Assembly: GCF_003428645.1 (NCBI RefSeq)
Contig: NZ_QVQH01000004.1
Location: 124,001-188,000, forward strand
Direction: 5' to 3'
Source of the DNA: Geodermatophilus marinus
Lineage (GTDB): Bacteria; Actinomycetota; Actinomycetes; Mycobacteriales; Geodermatophilaceae
DNA: 64,000 nt
The notes under the pieces were generated by a model. The model ran no database searches and had not been told where the DNA came from. It saw only the letters and a program-made list of their open reading frames with translations. Made by a program: the position numbers and the translations under genes. Below, piece after piece: positions 33,908-47,266 of this stretch (positions are counted from its first letter, which is position 1; every line of letters begins with the position of its first letter).

Positions 33908-35251
33908 ATGACCGAGTGGTTGCTCCTCCTCGCCGCCGTGCTGCTCACGGCCCTCACCGGCTTCTTCGTGGCCGCGGAGTTCTCCTTCACGACCGTCGAC
34001 CGCGGCCGGGCCGAGGAGGCGGCGCAGCGGGGGGACCGGCCGGCCGGCGCGCTGGTCCGTGCGCTGCGCGGGCTGTCCACCCAACTGTCGGCGGCCCAGC
34101 TGGGCATCACGGTGACGACCCTGGTCGTCGGCTACCTCGCCGAGCCGGCGCTGGGCGCACTGCTGCGCGGCCCGCTCGAGGCGGCCGGCCTGCCCGGCGG
34201 GGTGGTCACCGGCCTCTCCTACGGGCTCGGCCTGGCGCTGGCCACCGTGCTGCAGATGCTGCTCGGCGAGCTGGGCCCGAAGAACCTGGCCATCGCCAGC
34301 CCCCTGCGGGTCGGGTCCCTGGTCGCCCCGGGGATGCGGCTGTTCACCCGGGCAGCCGGCCCGGTGGTGACGACCCTGCAGCGGCTGGCCAACGCGATCG
34401 TGCGGCGCCTGGGCATCGAGCCCCGCGAGGAGCTGGACCCCGCCCGCGACGCCGAGGAGCTGGCCGCGGTGGCCCGCCGCTCCGCGGAGGAGGGCGACCT
34501 CTCCCCCGTCGCCGCCCGGCTGCTCCAGCGCACCCTCGGGCTGCGGGTCAAGCTCGCGACCGACGTCATGACGCCGCGGACCCGGCTGTGGACCCTGCGG
34601 TCGGGCGCCTCGGCCGCCGACGTCGTCGCCGCGGCCGTGGAGTCGGGCCACTCGCGCTTCCCCGTCCACGGCTCCGGCCTCGACGAGGTCACGGGGGTGG
34701 TGCACGTGAAGGACGCCGTCGCCGTCCCCGAGGAGGAGCGCGGCACACGCACGGCCGGGGAGCTGGCCCGCCCGGTGCTCGCCGTCCCCTCGTCGCTGCA
34801 GCTGGAGCGGATGCTGGACCTGCTGCGCGAGCAGGGGCTGCAGATGGCCCTGGTCGTCGACGAGTGGGGCGCCACCCACGGCGTGGTGACCCTGGAGGAC
34901 ATCGTGGAGGAGCTGGTCGGCGAGATCTCCGACGAGACCGACCGCCCGCTGCGCACCCTGCGCCGCGCCGGCGAGGACGTCTGGCTGATGTCGGGCCTGC
35001 TGCGCCCCGACGAGGTCCGCGAGCGCACCGGCGTGCCCGTCCCCGAGGGCCGGTACGAGACCCTCGCCGGGTTCCTCGCCGAGCGGCTGCAGCGGCTGCC
35101 GCTGGTGGGCGACACCGTGGACCTGGAAGGGGCGCGGCTGACCGTGGAGAGCCTGGACGGGCGGCGGGTGGCGCGGGTGCGGGCCGAGGTGGTGGACGCG
35201 CCGGCCGGGACGTCCCCCGGGCCCGCCGAGCCGGCGGCGGTCGTGGCGTGA
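33908..35251 (+). CDS. CNNM/CBS-domain membrane transporter-like protein, full-length
   Basis: A 447-residue protein of the CNNM/CorC-YtfL type (annotated 'hemolysin family'), thought to handle Mg2+/Co2+ efflux. Order: CNNM/DUF21 transmembrane region (residues 1-190, with FFVAAEFSFTTVDRGR and LLGELGPKNLAIA), two CBS domains (VMTPRTRLWTL..., VVDEWGATHGVVTLEDIVEELVGEI) and a C-terminal CorC_HlyC domain (about 355-435). ATG 33908 fits the membrane start. It overlaps the shorter paralogue by four bases. Confidence 0.9.
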   Translation: MTEWLLLLAAVLLTALTGFFVAAEFSFTTVDRGRAEEAAQRGDRPAGALVRALRGLSTQLSAAQLGITVTTLVVGYLAEPALGALLRGPLEAAGLPGGVVTGLSYGLGLALATVLQMLLGELGPKNLAIASPLRVGSLVAPGMRLFTRAAGPVVTTLQRLANAIVRRLGIEPREELDPARDAEELAAVARRSAEEGDLSPVAARLLQRTLGLRVKLATDVMTPRTRLWTLRSGASAADVVAAAVESGHSRFPVHGSGLDEVTGVVHVKDAVAVPEEERGTRTAGELARPVLAVPSSLQLERMLDLLREQGLQMALVVDEWGATHGVVTLEDIVEELVGEISDETDRPLRTLRRAGEDVWLMSGLLRPDEVRERTGVPVPEGRYETLAGFLAERLQRLPLVGDTVDLEGARLTVESLDGRRVARVRAEVVDAPAGTSPGPAEPAAVVA

Positions 35252-36345
35252 GCGACGCGCTGAGCCTGCTCCTGCTGGTGGCCCTGCTGCTGGGCAACGC
35301 CTTCTTCGTGGCCGCCGAGTTCGCGCTGGTCTCCGCCCGCGTCGACCAGCTGGAGCCGCGGGCCGAGGCCGGGTCCCCGCGCGCCCGCCGGACGCTGGAG
35401 GCGATGCGCGAGGTGTCGTTGATGATGGCCGGCGCGCAGCTGGGCATCACGCTGTGCTCGCTGGGCCTCGGCGCCGTGGGTGAGCCGGCCGTCGCGCACC
35501 TGCTCGAGGTCCCGCTCGGGGCCGCCGGGGTGCCCGAGGCGCTGCTGCACCCCATCGCCCTCGTCGTCGCGCTGTCACTGGTGACCGTGCTGCACATGGT
35601 CCTCGGCGAGATGGTGCCCAAGAACATCACCCTCGCCGGCCCCGACCGCGCCGCGCTGGTGCTCGGCCCCCCGCTGGCCACGTTCGTGCGGCTGCTGCGG
35701 CCGGTGATCACGGGCTTCAACGCGGTCGCCAACGGCTTCGTGCGGCTCTTCGGGCTGCAGCCGACCGACGAGGTCGCGGCGAGCTTCGACGAGGCGGAGA
35801 TCCGGTCGATGATCACCCGGTCGAGGCGCGAGGGGCTCCTGGGCAGCGAGGTGAGCGACCTGGCGGCCGGCGCGCTGACCTTCGAGCAGCACGACGTCTC
35901 GACGGTGCTGGTGCCGCTGGCGGACGTCGTCCCGCTGCCGCCCTCGACCACACCCCGCGAGCTGGAGGCCGTCGTCGCCGAGCACGGCTTCAGCCGGTAC
36001 CCGCTGCGCGACGAGGACGGGCGGCTGCGCGGCTTCGTGCACGTCAAGGACGTCCTCGGCGTGACGGGCGGGGACCGGGACCGGCCGATCGGCCCCGAGC
36101 ACGTCACGTCGCTGGTCGACCTCGCCCCGGGCACCGCGCTGCCGGAGGTGCTCTCGGCCATGCGGACGGCGGGGGCGCACCTCGGCCAGGTCGCCGTCGC
36201 CGGCCGCGTCACCGGGGTGGTCTTCCTCGAGGACGTGCTGGAGCGGCTGATCGGTGACGTCCGCGACGCCGCGGTGGAGCACCCGGGTGCCGGCGGCCGG
36301 CCGGGGGCCGGCGTCGGGCAGGGCACCGGGGGCGGGGGAAGATGA
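35248..36345 (+). CDS. CNNM/CBS-domain membrane protein, short paralogue
   Basis: A 365-residue paralogue of the preceding protein, with the same DUF21 membrane region (NAFFVAAEFALVSARVDQLE, LGEMVPKNITLAG) and CBS pair (FSRYPLRDEDGRLRGFVHVKDVL, VTGVVFLEDVLERLIGDV), but it stops after the CBS domains and lacks the CorC_HlyC domain. The tail is Gly-rich. The start GTG overlaps the first gene. Two unequal CNNM genes in tandem are common in actinobacteria and suggest a heteromer. Confidence 0.9.
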   Translation: MSDALSLLLLVALLLGNAFFVAAEFALVSARVDQLEPRAEAGSPRARRTLEAMREVSLMMAGAQLGITLCSLGLGAVGEPAVAHLLEVPLGAAGVPEALLHPIALVVALSLVTVLHMVLGEMVPKNITLAGPDRAALVLGPPLATFVRLLRPVITGFNAVANGFVRLFGLQPTDEVAASFDEAEIRSMITRSRREGLLGSEVSDLAAGALTFEQHDVSTVLVPLADVVPLPPSTTPRELEAVVAEHGFSRYPLRDEDGRLRGFVHVKDVLGVTGGDRDRPIGPEHVTSLVDLAPGTALPEVLSAMRTAGAHLGQVAVAGRVTGVVFLEDVLERLIGDVRDAAVEHPGAGGRPGAGVGQGTGGGGR

Positions 36346-36349
36346 CCCG

Positions 36350-38206
36350 GTGAGTGCCGAGCCCGCGAACCCCGCACCGTCCGGCGTCATCCTTCCCGGG
36401 GAGCCCACCCCCTACGCCGCGCCGCTGCCCCCGGAGGTCGTCGCCCGCTGGCAGGCCCGGTTCCGGGCGCCGCGGGTCAGCCTCCCGGACTGGGCCCTGC
36501 ACGCCGCGCACCGCAGCGTCTACTCCTCGGACGCGACCGGCGTGGTCGAGCAGTACGCCTGGGACCGCACCACCGACGCCCACCGCCAGGTCACCGACCG
36601 GCCCAACGGCACGCTGATCGCCACCGTCTCCCCCGACGGCGAGACCATCTGGTGGTTCGCCGACACCGACGGCGACGAGTTCGGCGTCTGGATGGTGCAG
36701 CCCTTCGCCGGTGGCGAGGACCGGGTCGCGCTGCCCGAGGTCGGGCCCGCCTACCCGGCCGGCCTGGAGATCGGCCGCTCCCGGGTGGCGGTCGGCCGGT
36801 CCACCGACGAGGGCTCCGAGCTGTGGCTGGCACCGGCCGGCGGGGCGGCCCGGGTCGTCTACCGGCACCCCGACCCGGCGTCGGTCGACGCGCTGACGAC
36901 GGACGACGAGCTGCTGGTGATCTCGCACTCCGAGCACGGCGACCCGCGGTACCCGGCGCTGCGCGTGCTGCGCACCGCGGACACCACGCTCGAGGCGCCG
37001 GCCGTCGTCGCGGAGAAGTGGGACGGCGAGGGCCGCGGGCTGCACGCGCTGGAGTTCGGCCCCCTGCCGGGCGACCGCCGGCTGCTGGTCGGGCACGAGC
37101 GCCGCGGCCGCGAGGAGCTGCTGGTCTGGGACGTCGCCACCGACACCGAGACCGAGGTGGCGCTGGACCTGCCCGGCGACGTGACCGCGGGCTGGTACGC
37201 CGACGGGTCGGCGCTGCTGGTCGGCCACGACTCCGCCGGCCGCAGCGAGCTCTACCGCTACGACCTGGCCTCCGGGCACCTGGAGCGGCTGGACACCCCG
37301 CGCGGCGTCGTCCGGGGGGCGACGGCCCGCCCCGACGGCACGGTGGAGCTGGCCTGGTCGTCCTCCGAGCGGCCGCCGGTGGTCCGCCGCGCCGACGGGC
37401 CGGTGGTGCTGGCCGCGCCCGGGGAGGAGCCGCCGGCCGGGTACCCGGTCGAGGACCGCTGGGTGGACGGCCCGGGTGGGCGGATCCACGCGCTGCTGGC
37501 CCGCCCCGCCGGGCCCGCCCCGTACGCGGCCGCCTTCCTGGTGCACGGCGGTCCGGAGGCGGCCGACGACGACTCCTACCGGGCCCGGCGGGCCGCCTAC
37601 GTCGACGCCGGCTACGCGGTCGTGCACGTCAACTACCGCGGGTCCACCGGGTACGGCAGCGCCTGGCGGGACGCCCTCACCGGCCGGCCGGGGCTGACCG
37701 AGCTCGAGGACGTCGCCGCCGTGCTCGACGCGCTGGTCGCCGAGGGGGTCGTCGACCCGGACCGCGCGGTGCTGTCCGGCGGCTCCTGGGGCGGGTTCCT
37801 CACCCTCCTGGGCCTGGGCACGCAGCCGGAGCGCTGGGCGGCCGGGATCGCCGAGGTGCCGGTCGCCGACTACCTCGCGGCCTACGAGGACGAGATGGAG
37901 GGCCTGCGGGCCTACGACCGGGCCCTGTTCGGCGGCTCGCCCGAGGAGGTCCGGGACCGCTACGTTCGCTCCTCGCCGATCACCTACGTCGAGGCGGTGC
38001 GCGCGCCGGTGCTCGTCGTGGCGGGGGCCAACGACCCCCGCTGCCCGATCCGGCAGATCGACAACTACCTCGGCGAGCTGGCCCGCCTGGGCAAGCGGCA
38101 CGAGGTGTACCGCTTCGACGCCGGGCACGGCTCGCTGGTCATCGAGGAGACGATCCGCCAGGTCGAGACGGCCCTGGGCTTCGCGCTGCGGCACGTGAAG
38201 CCCTGA
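36350..38206 (+). CDS. S9-family serine peptidase (prolyl oligopeptidase type)
   Basis: A 618-residue protein with an N-terminal beta-propeller-like region (about 60-370, with repeated SPDG/ELYRYDL-type blades) and a C-terminal alpha/beta hydrolase domain: HGGPEAADDDSY, NYRGSTGYG, nucleophile Ser in SGGSWGGFL, Asp in AGANDPRCP, and His in DAGHGS. No signal peptide, so a cytoplasmic peptidase or acylaminoacyl-peptidase is likely. GTG 36350 starts four bases after the CNNM stop, so it may be in the same operon. Confidence 0.88.
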   Translation: MSAEPANPAPSGVILPGEPTPYAAPLPPEVVARWQARFRAPRVSLPDWALHAAHRSVYSSDATGVVEQYAWDRTTDAHRQVTDRPNGTLIATVSPDGETIWWFADTDGDEFGVWMVQPFAGGEDRVALPEVGPAYPAGLEIGRSRVAVGRSTDEGSELWLAPAGGAARVVYRHPDPASVDALTTDDELLVISHSEHGDPRYPALRVLRTADTTLEAPAVVAEKWDGEGRGLHALEFGPLPGDRRLLVGHERRGREELLVWDVATDTETEVALDLPGDVTAGWYADGSALLVGHDSAGRSELYRYDLASGHLERLDTPRGVVRGATARPDGTVELAWSSSERPPVVRRADGPVVLAAPGEEPPAGYPVEDRWVDGPGGRIHALLARPAGPAPYAAAFLVHGGPEAADDDSYRARRAAYVDAGYAVVHVNYRGSTGYGSAWRDALTGRPGLTELEDVAAVLDALVAEGVVDPDRAVLSGGSWGGFLTLLGLGTQPERWAAGIAEVPVADYLAAYEDEMEGLRAYDRALFGGSPEEVRDRYVRSSPITYVEAVRAPVLVVAGANDPRCPIRQIDNYLGELARLGKRHEVYRFDAGHGSLVIEETIRQVETALGFALRHVKP

Positions 38207-38286
38207 CTGACCGCCCGCGGGTACGGACCGGCGTGAGCCGGGTCCGGTCGGGGGCCCGGAGGGTCCCCCGAGGTCGGACGGCTTCC

Positions 38287-38409
38287 GGCTCAGCGCCCGC
38301 CGGGGACGGCACCTGGCCGCGGTGTCGTCGAGGAGGGGGCCCCGGAGGGGTCCGCGACGAGGCGGCGGTCGGGCTCAGCGCCCGCCGGGGACGGCACCTG
38401 GCCGCGGTG

Positions 38410-38411
<2 letters not shown>
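38287..38411. repeat. Paired 85-base repeat between the S9 peptidase and asd
   Basis: A 40-base unit (starts GGCTCAGCGCCCGCCGGGGA, ends GGCCGCGGTGTC) occurs at 38287-38326 and 38372-38411 with an 85-base period. It is related to the pair at 25861-25998. As there, the second unit ends on the stop codon of a minus-strand gene (asd stop at 38410). The rest of the gap 38207-38286 is GC-rich with a CCGGTC/GACCGG-type partial hairpin and no gene. Confidence 0.75.
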
Positions 38412-41657
<3,246 letters not shown>

Positions 41658-41666
41658 GCCGACTGC

Positions 41667-41672
41667 TACGGT
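41667..41672 (+). promoter_or_regulatory. Extended -10 element for the leuA transcript
   Basis: TACGGT, preceded by TGC (TGN extension), lies six bases before the GTG of the leader peptide. This places the transcript start on the leader start codon. Confidence 0.6.
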
Positions 41673-41678
41673 GGGAGC

Positions 41679-41726
41679 GTGCGCGGCAGCCTCCTGCTTA
41701 CCCGCCGCGGCGAGGCCCTCTCCTAG
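41679..41726 (+). CDS. leuA leader peptide (15 residues, three consecutive Leu codons)
   Basis: GTG 41679 to TAG 41726 encodes MRGSLLLTRRGEALS. The codons CTC CTG CTT are adjacent, with a further CTC before the stop; CTT is rare in this DNA. The start codon follows a -10 box by six bases, so the leader is probably translated from a leaderless mRNA. With the hairpin that begins at its end, it forms a classical leucine attenuator: ribosome stalling at the Leu codons would change RNA folding and permit leuA expression. Confidence 0.75.
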   Translation: MRGSLLLTRRGEALS

Positions 41727-41745
41727 GTCGGCCCCCTCGCCGCGG
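41705..41745 (+). terminator. Attenuator hairpin upstream of leuA
   Basis: CCGCGGCGAGG (41705-41715, within the leader peptide codons) pairs perfectly with CCTCGCCGCGG (41735-41745). A further TCTCGCCGCG at about 41750-41759 can compete for the same upstream arm, offering a switch. The leuA GTG is 92 bases after the hairpin. Regulation by leucine supply is inferred from the leader peptide. Confidence 0.7.
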
Positions 41746-41807
41746 AGATCTCGCCGCGACCGAGTGCGTCCCCGGCGCCCCGCGCTGACCGCCCCCACCG
41801 GAGCTGA

Positions 41808-43589
<1,782 letters not shown>

Positions 43590-43596
43590 GGTCGCA

Positions 43597-43630
43597 CCCG
43601 GGGGCCGGTCCGCTCGGACCGGCTCCCGGG
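43597..43630 (+). terminator. Hairpin terminator after leuA
   Basis: CCGGTCCG and CGGACCGG pair around CT, extended by CCCGGG on both outer sides. It starts seven bases after the leuA stop and lies before the convergent mrpG gene, whose stop is at 43675, so it may act in both directions. Confidence 0.6.
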
Positions 43631-43674
43631 ACCACCGGCCCCAGCACCGGCTCCCGGGCGCACCGGCCCGGCGC

Positions 43675-44079
43675 TCACCGCGACCCGTGGTCGGCCGACG
43701 GCGCGGGGGCGTCCGCGGGCTCGTCCCCCCGGGGCTGCCCCGGCGGGGGCGGCGGCGGCTCCGCCTCGTGCACGACCAGCAGGTCGCGACGCAGGTGCCG
43801 GCGGCGGTAGGCGATCCGGCTCACCATGTGCGCCGACAGCGGCGCGGTCAGGAACTGGAGGAAGCCGGCCAGCAGGACCGTCCACATCGCCGGCTCGCCC
43901 CAGAGCCGGATCGCCGCCCCCAGGACGATCAGCAGCACCCCCGCCACCTGCGGCTTGGTCCCCGCGTGCAGCCGGGAGACGACGTCCGGGAAGCGGAGCA
44001 GGCCCAGGCCCGCCACGAGGGCCAGGGTGCAGCCCAGCAGCACGAGGACGACGGCGACGACGTCAGCGACGGTCTGCAC
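43675..44079 (-). CDS. mrpG: Na+/H+ antiporter subunit G (MrpG/MnhG)
   Basis: A 134-residue small subunit with three hydrophobic helices and the MnhG pattern LRFPDVVSRLHAGTKPQVAGVLLIVLG, followed by a hydrophilic Pro/Glu tail. Last gene of the Mrp operon, which runs A(B)-C-D-E-F-G. Mrp complexes exchange cytoplasmic Na+ (or K+) for protons and support alkali and salt tolerance. Confidence 0.93.
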   Translation of the reverse strand: MQTVADVVAVVLVLLGCTLALVAGLGLLRFPDVVSRLHAGTKPQVAGVLLIVLGAAIRLWGEPAMWTVLLAGFLQFLTAPLSAHMVSRIAYRRRHLRRDLLVVHEAEPPPPPPGQPRGDEPADAPAPSADHGSR

Positions 44080-44413
44080 CTGCCCCCCTCTCCACGGACG
44101 CCCGCTCCTCGGCGGCGATCGGCAGGCCGACGTCCCGCCCGTCGTCGGAGGACCGGACGAGCATGCCGCCGACGTAGCGGCTCACGCCCACCGCCCCGGT
44201 GAACCCGAGCAGGGTCACCGCCAGCAGCACCGCGGCCACCGTGGTGTCGCGCGCGAGGGCCGCGTGCGCGGCCAGGCCGGCGGTGACGATCGCCAGCAGG
44301 GTCTCGGTGGCGACGACGCGGTCCAGCAGCGAGGGCCCGAGCGCCACCCGCACCAGGCACAGGAGCGCGCCGGCGCCCAGCAGGGCGAAGGCGACCACCG
44401 CGACGACGCTCAC
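44063..44413 (-). CDS. mrpF: Na+/H+ antiporter subunit F (MrpF/MnhF)
   Basis: A 116-residue membrane protein with three helices and the MrpF core VRVALGPSLLDRVVATETLL. The GTG at 44413 overlaps the mrpE stop by four bases, and the 3' end overlaps mrpG by 17 bases. The C-terminal 35 residues are hydrophilic. Part of the six-gene Mrp complex. Confidence 0.92.
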   Translation of the reverse strand: MSVVAVVAFALLGAGALLCLVRVALGPSLLDRVVATETLLAIVTAGLAAHAALARDTTVAAVLLAVTLLGFTGAVGVSRYVGGMLVRSSDDGRDVGLPIAAEERASVERGAGADRR

Positions 44414-44991
44414 CGCTGCACTCCCCCGGCCGTCGCCCGTTCCCGGCGGACCGCGCGCTCCACGGCCGCGATCTCCGCCCGGCTGCCGAAGGCGCGCACC
44501 ACCCGCTCCTCCACCTCGAGCACGCTCGCGCGCTGGCGCTCCACCTCGTCCAGGTCGCGCACGGGCAGCACGTGCATGAGCAGCACGTTGCGCTCCCGGT
44601 CGGCGTCCAGGACCAGCGAACCCGGGACCAGGGTCAGCGTCTCGCTGACGATCGTCATGAGCAGGTCCGAGTCCGTGCGCAGCTGCACCTCGATGATCGC
44701 CGAGCGGACGGGCCCACCGGGGCGCAGCGCCTCCCAGGAGACCACGACGCTGGAGACGGCCAGGTCCTTGAGGAACGCCCCGGCGAACAGCAGCACCGGC
44801 CACGGGTGCAGGCGCGCGTGCTCGGTGACCGCCGGCAGCGGCAGCAGCCAGGTGACCAGCACGGCGACGAGCAGCCCGCTGAGCAGGTTCGCCCACGAGA
44901 AGGTGCCCCAGAGCAGCACCCACACCAGGGTCAGCCAGCCCAGCAGCGGCAGCTGGCGGACGTAGGGCGGGGCGATCGGCCCGGGGCTCAC
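44410..44991 (-). CDS. mrpE: Na+/H+ antiporter subunit E (MrpE/MnhE)
   Basis: A 193-residue subunit with two to three N-terminal helices (LTLVWVLLWGTFSWANLLSG) and the MrpE core FLKDLAVSSVVVSWEAL, DSDLLMTIVSETLTLVPGSLVLD. The GTG overlaps the mrpD stop, and a charged C-terminal helix extends the usual length by about 30 residues. Confidence 0.92.
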   Translation of the reverse strand: MSPGPIAPPYVRQLPLLGWLTLVWVLLWGTFSWANLLSGLLVAVLVTWLLPLPAVTEHARLHPWPVLLFAGAFLKDLAVSSVVVSWEALRPGGPVRSAIIEVQLRTDSDLLMTIVSETLTLVPGSLVLDADRERNVLLMHVLPVRDLDEVERQRASVLEVEERVVRAFGSRAEIAAVERAVRRERATAGGVQR

Positions 44992-46733
44992 GGGACCCCC
45001 TCCGCGGACTCGGCCGGCCCCTCGCCGTACACGGCCTCCTGGTAGGGCGTCCGCTCCAGCAGGTCGGCGGCGGCCCGGTCGGCCAGCGCGTACAGCGGGC
45101 CGGCGATGACGGTGAGGGCCACGCTGACCGCCACCATGAGCCCCGTCGCCCCCACCAGCGCGCCGGGCAGCCGCTCCTCCGCGCGCCCGCGGACGCCGTC
45201 GGCGGCGAGCTCGTCGTGCGCCGTGGCCACCGCCGTCCGCCGCTCCCACGCCGCGGCGCGGGCGCCGGCGCGCGTCGTGCCGAGCCCCGACGAGGACGCG
45301 CCGTGCGCGGCCGGCTCGTCGTCCTCCCCGGGGACGTCGGGGTCGGGCCCGCTGTCCGCCCGGCTGTCGTCGGCGGCGGCCGCGGCCCGGGCGGTGTCGG
45401 CGCCGATGTCCTGGCCCACCGGCCGCCAGAAGGACCGGGTCCACACCCGCGCCACCGCCAGCAGGGTGAGCAGGCTGGTGACCACGCCGCCCGCGACCAG
45501 CAGGCCGGGCAGCACCCCGCCGGCCGCCACGCCGGCCTGCAGGAGGCCGAGCTTGCCGAGGAACCCCGACAGGGGCGGGATGCCGGCCAGGTTCAGCGCC
45601 GGGACGAGGTAGAGGACGGCGAGCAGCGGCGAGGCGGCCGCCAGCCCGCCGAGCCGGGGCACCGCGGTGGAGCCGCCCTTGCGCTCGACGAGGCCGGCGA
45701 CGAGGAACAGCGTCGCCTGGATGACGATGTGGTGGACGACGTAGAACACCGCGCCGGCCAGGCCGGCCACCGTGCCCAGGGCGACGCCGAAGACCATGTA
45801 GCCGATGTGGCTCACCAGGGTGAACGACAGCATCCGGCGGATGTCGGTCTGCGCGATGGCCCCGAGGATGCCGACCAGCATCGTGGCCAGCGCGGCCCAC
45901 ATGAGCACGGTCGTGAGCGCCTCGCCCGGGAAGAGCAGGGTCTGGGTCCGGATGATCGCGTACACGCCCACCTTGGTGAGCAGGCCGGCGAAGACCGCGG
46001 TGACCGGTGCCGGGGCGGTCGGGTAGCTGTCGGGCAGCCACGCCGACAGCGGGAAGACCGCCGCCTTGATCCCGAAGGCCACCAGCAGCAGCGCCTCGAG
46101 CAGCACGACGGTGCCCGCGGGCAGCTCGGCGAGCCGGATCGACAGCTGGGCCATGTTCACCGTGCCGGCGGCGGCGTAGACCAGCCCGATGGCGGCGAGG
46201 AACAGCAGCGAGCTGAGCAGGCTGACGATGATGTAGGTGATGCCGCCGCGGATCCGGGGCGCCGACCCGCCGAGCGTCAGCAGCACGTAGCTGGCCGTCA
46301 GCAGCACCTCGAAACCGACGTAGAGGTTGAACAGGTCCCCGGCGAGGAAGGCGAACGCGACGCCGGACATGAGGACCAGGAACGTCGGGTGGAAGATCGA
46401 CACCGGGGACCGCTCGGCACCGTCGGCCCAGCCCTGGCCGACCGCGAACAGGAGCACGCCGAACCCGACGGTGAACGCCACGACCAGCATGAGGGCCGAC
46501 AGCCGGTCGACGACCAGCATGATCGCCTGGGGCACCGGCCAGTCGCCGACCGCGACCGCCGCGGCGCCGTCGGCGTCGGCGAGCAGCAGCAGGGCGACCG
46601 ACACCGCCAGCACCGCGCCGAGCACCAGGGTGCTGAGCGCGCGCTGGGTCCGGGCGAACCGGCCGAGGACGAGCGAGAGCGCCGCCCCGGCCAGGGGCAG
46701 CAGCACCGGCAGCGGCGCGAGGACGCGGATCAC
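44988..46733 (-). CDS. mrpD: Na+/H+ antiporter subunit D (MrpD/MnhD)
   Basis: A 581-residue NuoN/MrpD-type proton channel subunit with about 14 helices. Conserved charged helix positions appear in SIFHPTFLVLMSG, NLYVGFEVLLTASYVLL, FGIKAAVFPLSAWLPDSYPTAP and GLLTKVGVYAIIR. Between the last helices (about residues 460-530) is an acidic, Ser/Asp-rich insertion with DDSRADSGPDPDVPGEDDEP, absent from typical MrpD (about 500 residues). The start GTG overlaps mrpC by four bases. Confidence 0.94.
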   Translation of the reverse strand: MIRVLAPLPVLLPLAGAALSLVLGRFARTQRALSTLVLGAVLAVSVALLLLADADGAAAVAVGDWPVPQAIMLVVDRLSALMLVVAFTVGFGVLLFAVGQGWADGAERSPVSIFHPTFLVLMSGVAFAFLAGDLFNLYVGFEVLLTASYVLLTLGGSAPRIRGGITYIIVSLLSSLLFLAAIGLVYAAAGTVNMAQLSIRLAELPAGTVVLLEALLLVAFGIKAAVFPLSAWLPDSYPTAPAPVTAVFAGLLTKVGVYAIIRTQTLLFPGEALTTVLMWAALATMLVGILGAIAQTDIRRMLSFTLVSHIGYMVFGVALGTVAGLAGAVFYVVHHIVIQATLFLVAGLVERKGGSTAVPRLGGLAAASPLLAVLYLVPALNLAGIPPLSGFLGKLGLLQAGVAAGGVLPGLLVAGGVVTSLLTLLAVARVWTRSFWRPVGQDIGADTARAAAAADDSRADSGPDPDVPGEDDEPAAHGASSSGLGTTRAGARAAAWERRTAVATAHDELAADGVRGRAEERLPGALVGATGLMVAVSVALTVIAGPLYALADRAAADLLERTPYQEAVYGEGPAESAEGVP

Positions 46734-47266
46734 CGTGCGGCCCCGCGGGTCGGCGGCAGGTCGACGTCGTCGGAGGCCGCGTCCGGGAACCGCTCGCCGA
46801 ACCGGTGCTCGACGTCGTCCCCGGGGCCGCCGACCGCGCGGCCCACGGCCCGCTCCTCCCGGGACAGGTCACCGGGGTCCAGGTCGTCCGGGTCCAGCGC
46901 GTCGCCCTGCCGCGGCGACCGGGCGGCCACCCGGCGGTCCTCCTCGTCGGTCTCGACGACCTCGCGGCGCACCAGCCGCCACGAGCGGTGGATGACGGCG
47001 AGCAGGAAGGCCGAGACCCCGAAGGTGATGACGATGGCGGTGAGGACCAGGGCCTGCGGCAGCGGGTCGGCCATCTCCGCCGGCTCGGCGGTGCCGACGA
47101 TCGGCGGCTCGCCGGCCCGGCTGGTCGAGAGGAGGAGCAGGTTGGTGGCGTTGCCCAGCAGGAGGAAGCCCAGCAGCACCCGGGTGAGGCTGCGGTCCAG
47201 CAGCAGGTAGACGCCGGCCGCGTACAGGCCGGCGACGAGCACGGGGAACACGACGGTCGGCGTCAC
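46730..47266 (-). CDS. mrpC: Na+/H+ antiporter subunit C (MrpC/MnhC)
   Basis: A 178-residue NuoK-like subunit with three helices: AAGVYLLLDRSLTRVLLGFLLLGNATNLLLL and ALVLTAIVITFGVSAFLLAV. The final 70 residues form a long acidic cytoplasmic tail (ALDPDDLDPGDLSREERAVG), not part of the normal fold. The GTG overlaps mrpA by four bases. Confidence 0.93.
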   Translation of the reverse strand: MTPTVVFPVLVAGLYAAGVYLLLDRSLTRVLLGFLLLGNATNLLLLSTSRAGEPPIVGTAEPAEMADPLPQALVLTAIVITFGVSAFLLAVIHRSWRLVRREVVETDEEDRRVAARSPRQGDALDPDDLDPGDLSREERAVGRAVGGPGDDVEHRFGERFPDAASDDVDLPPTRGAAR

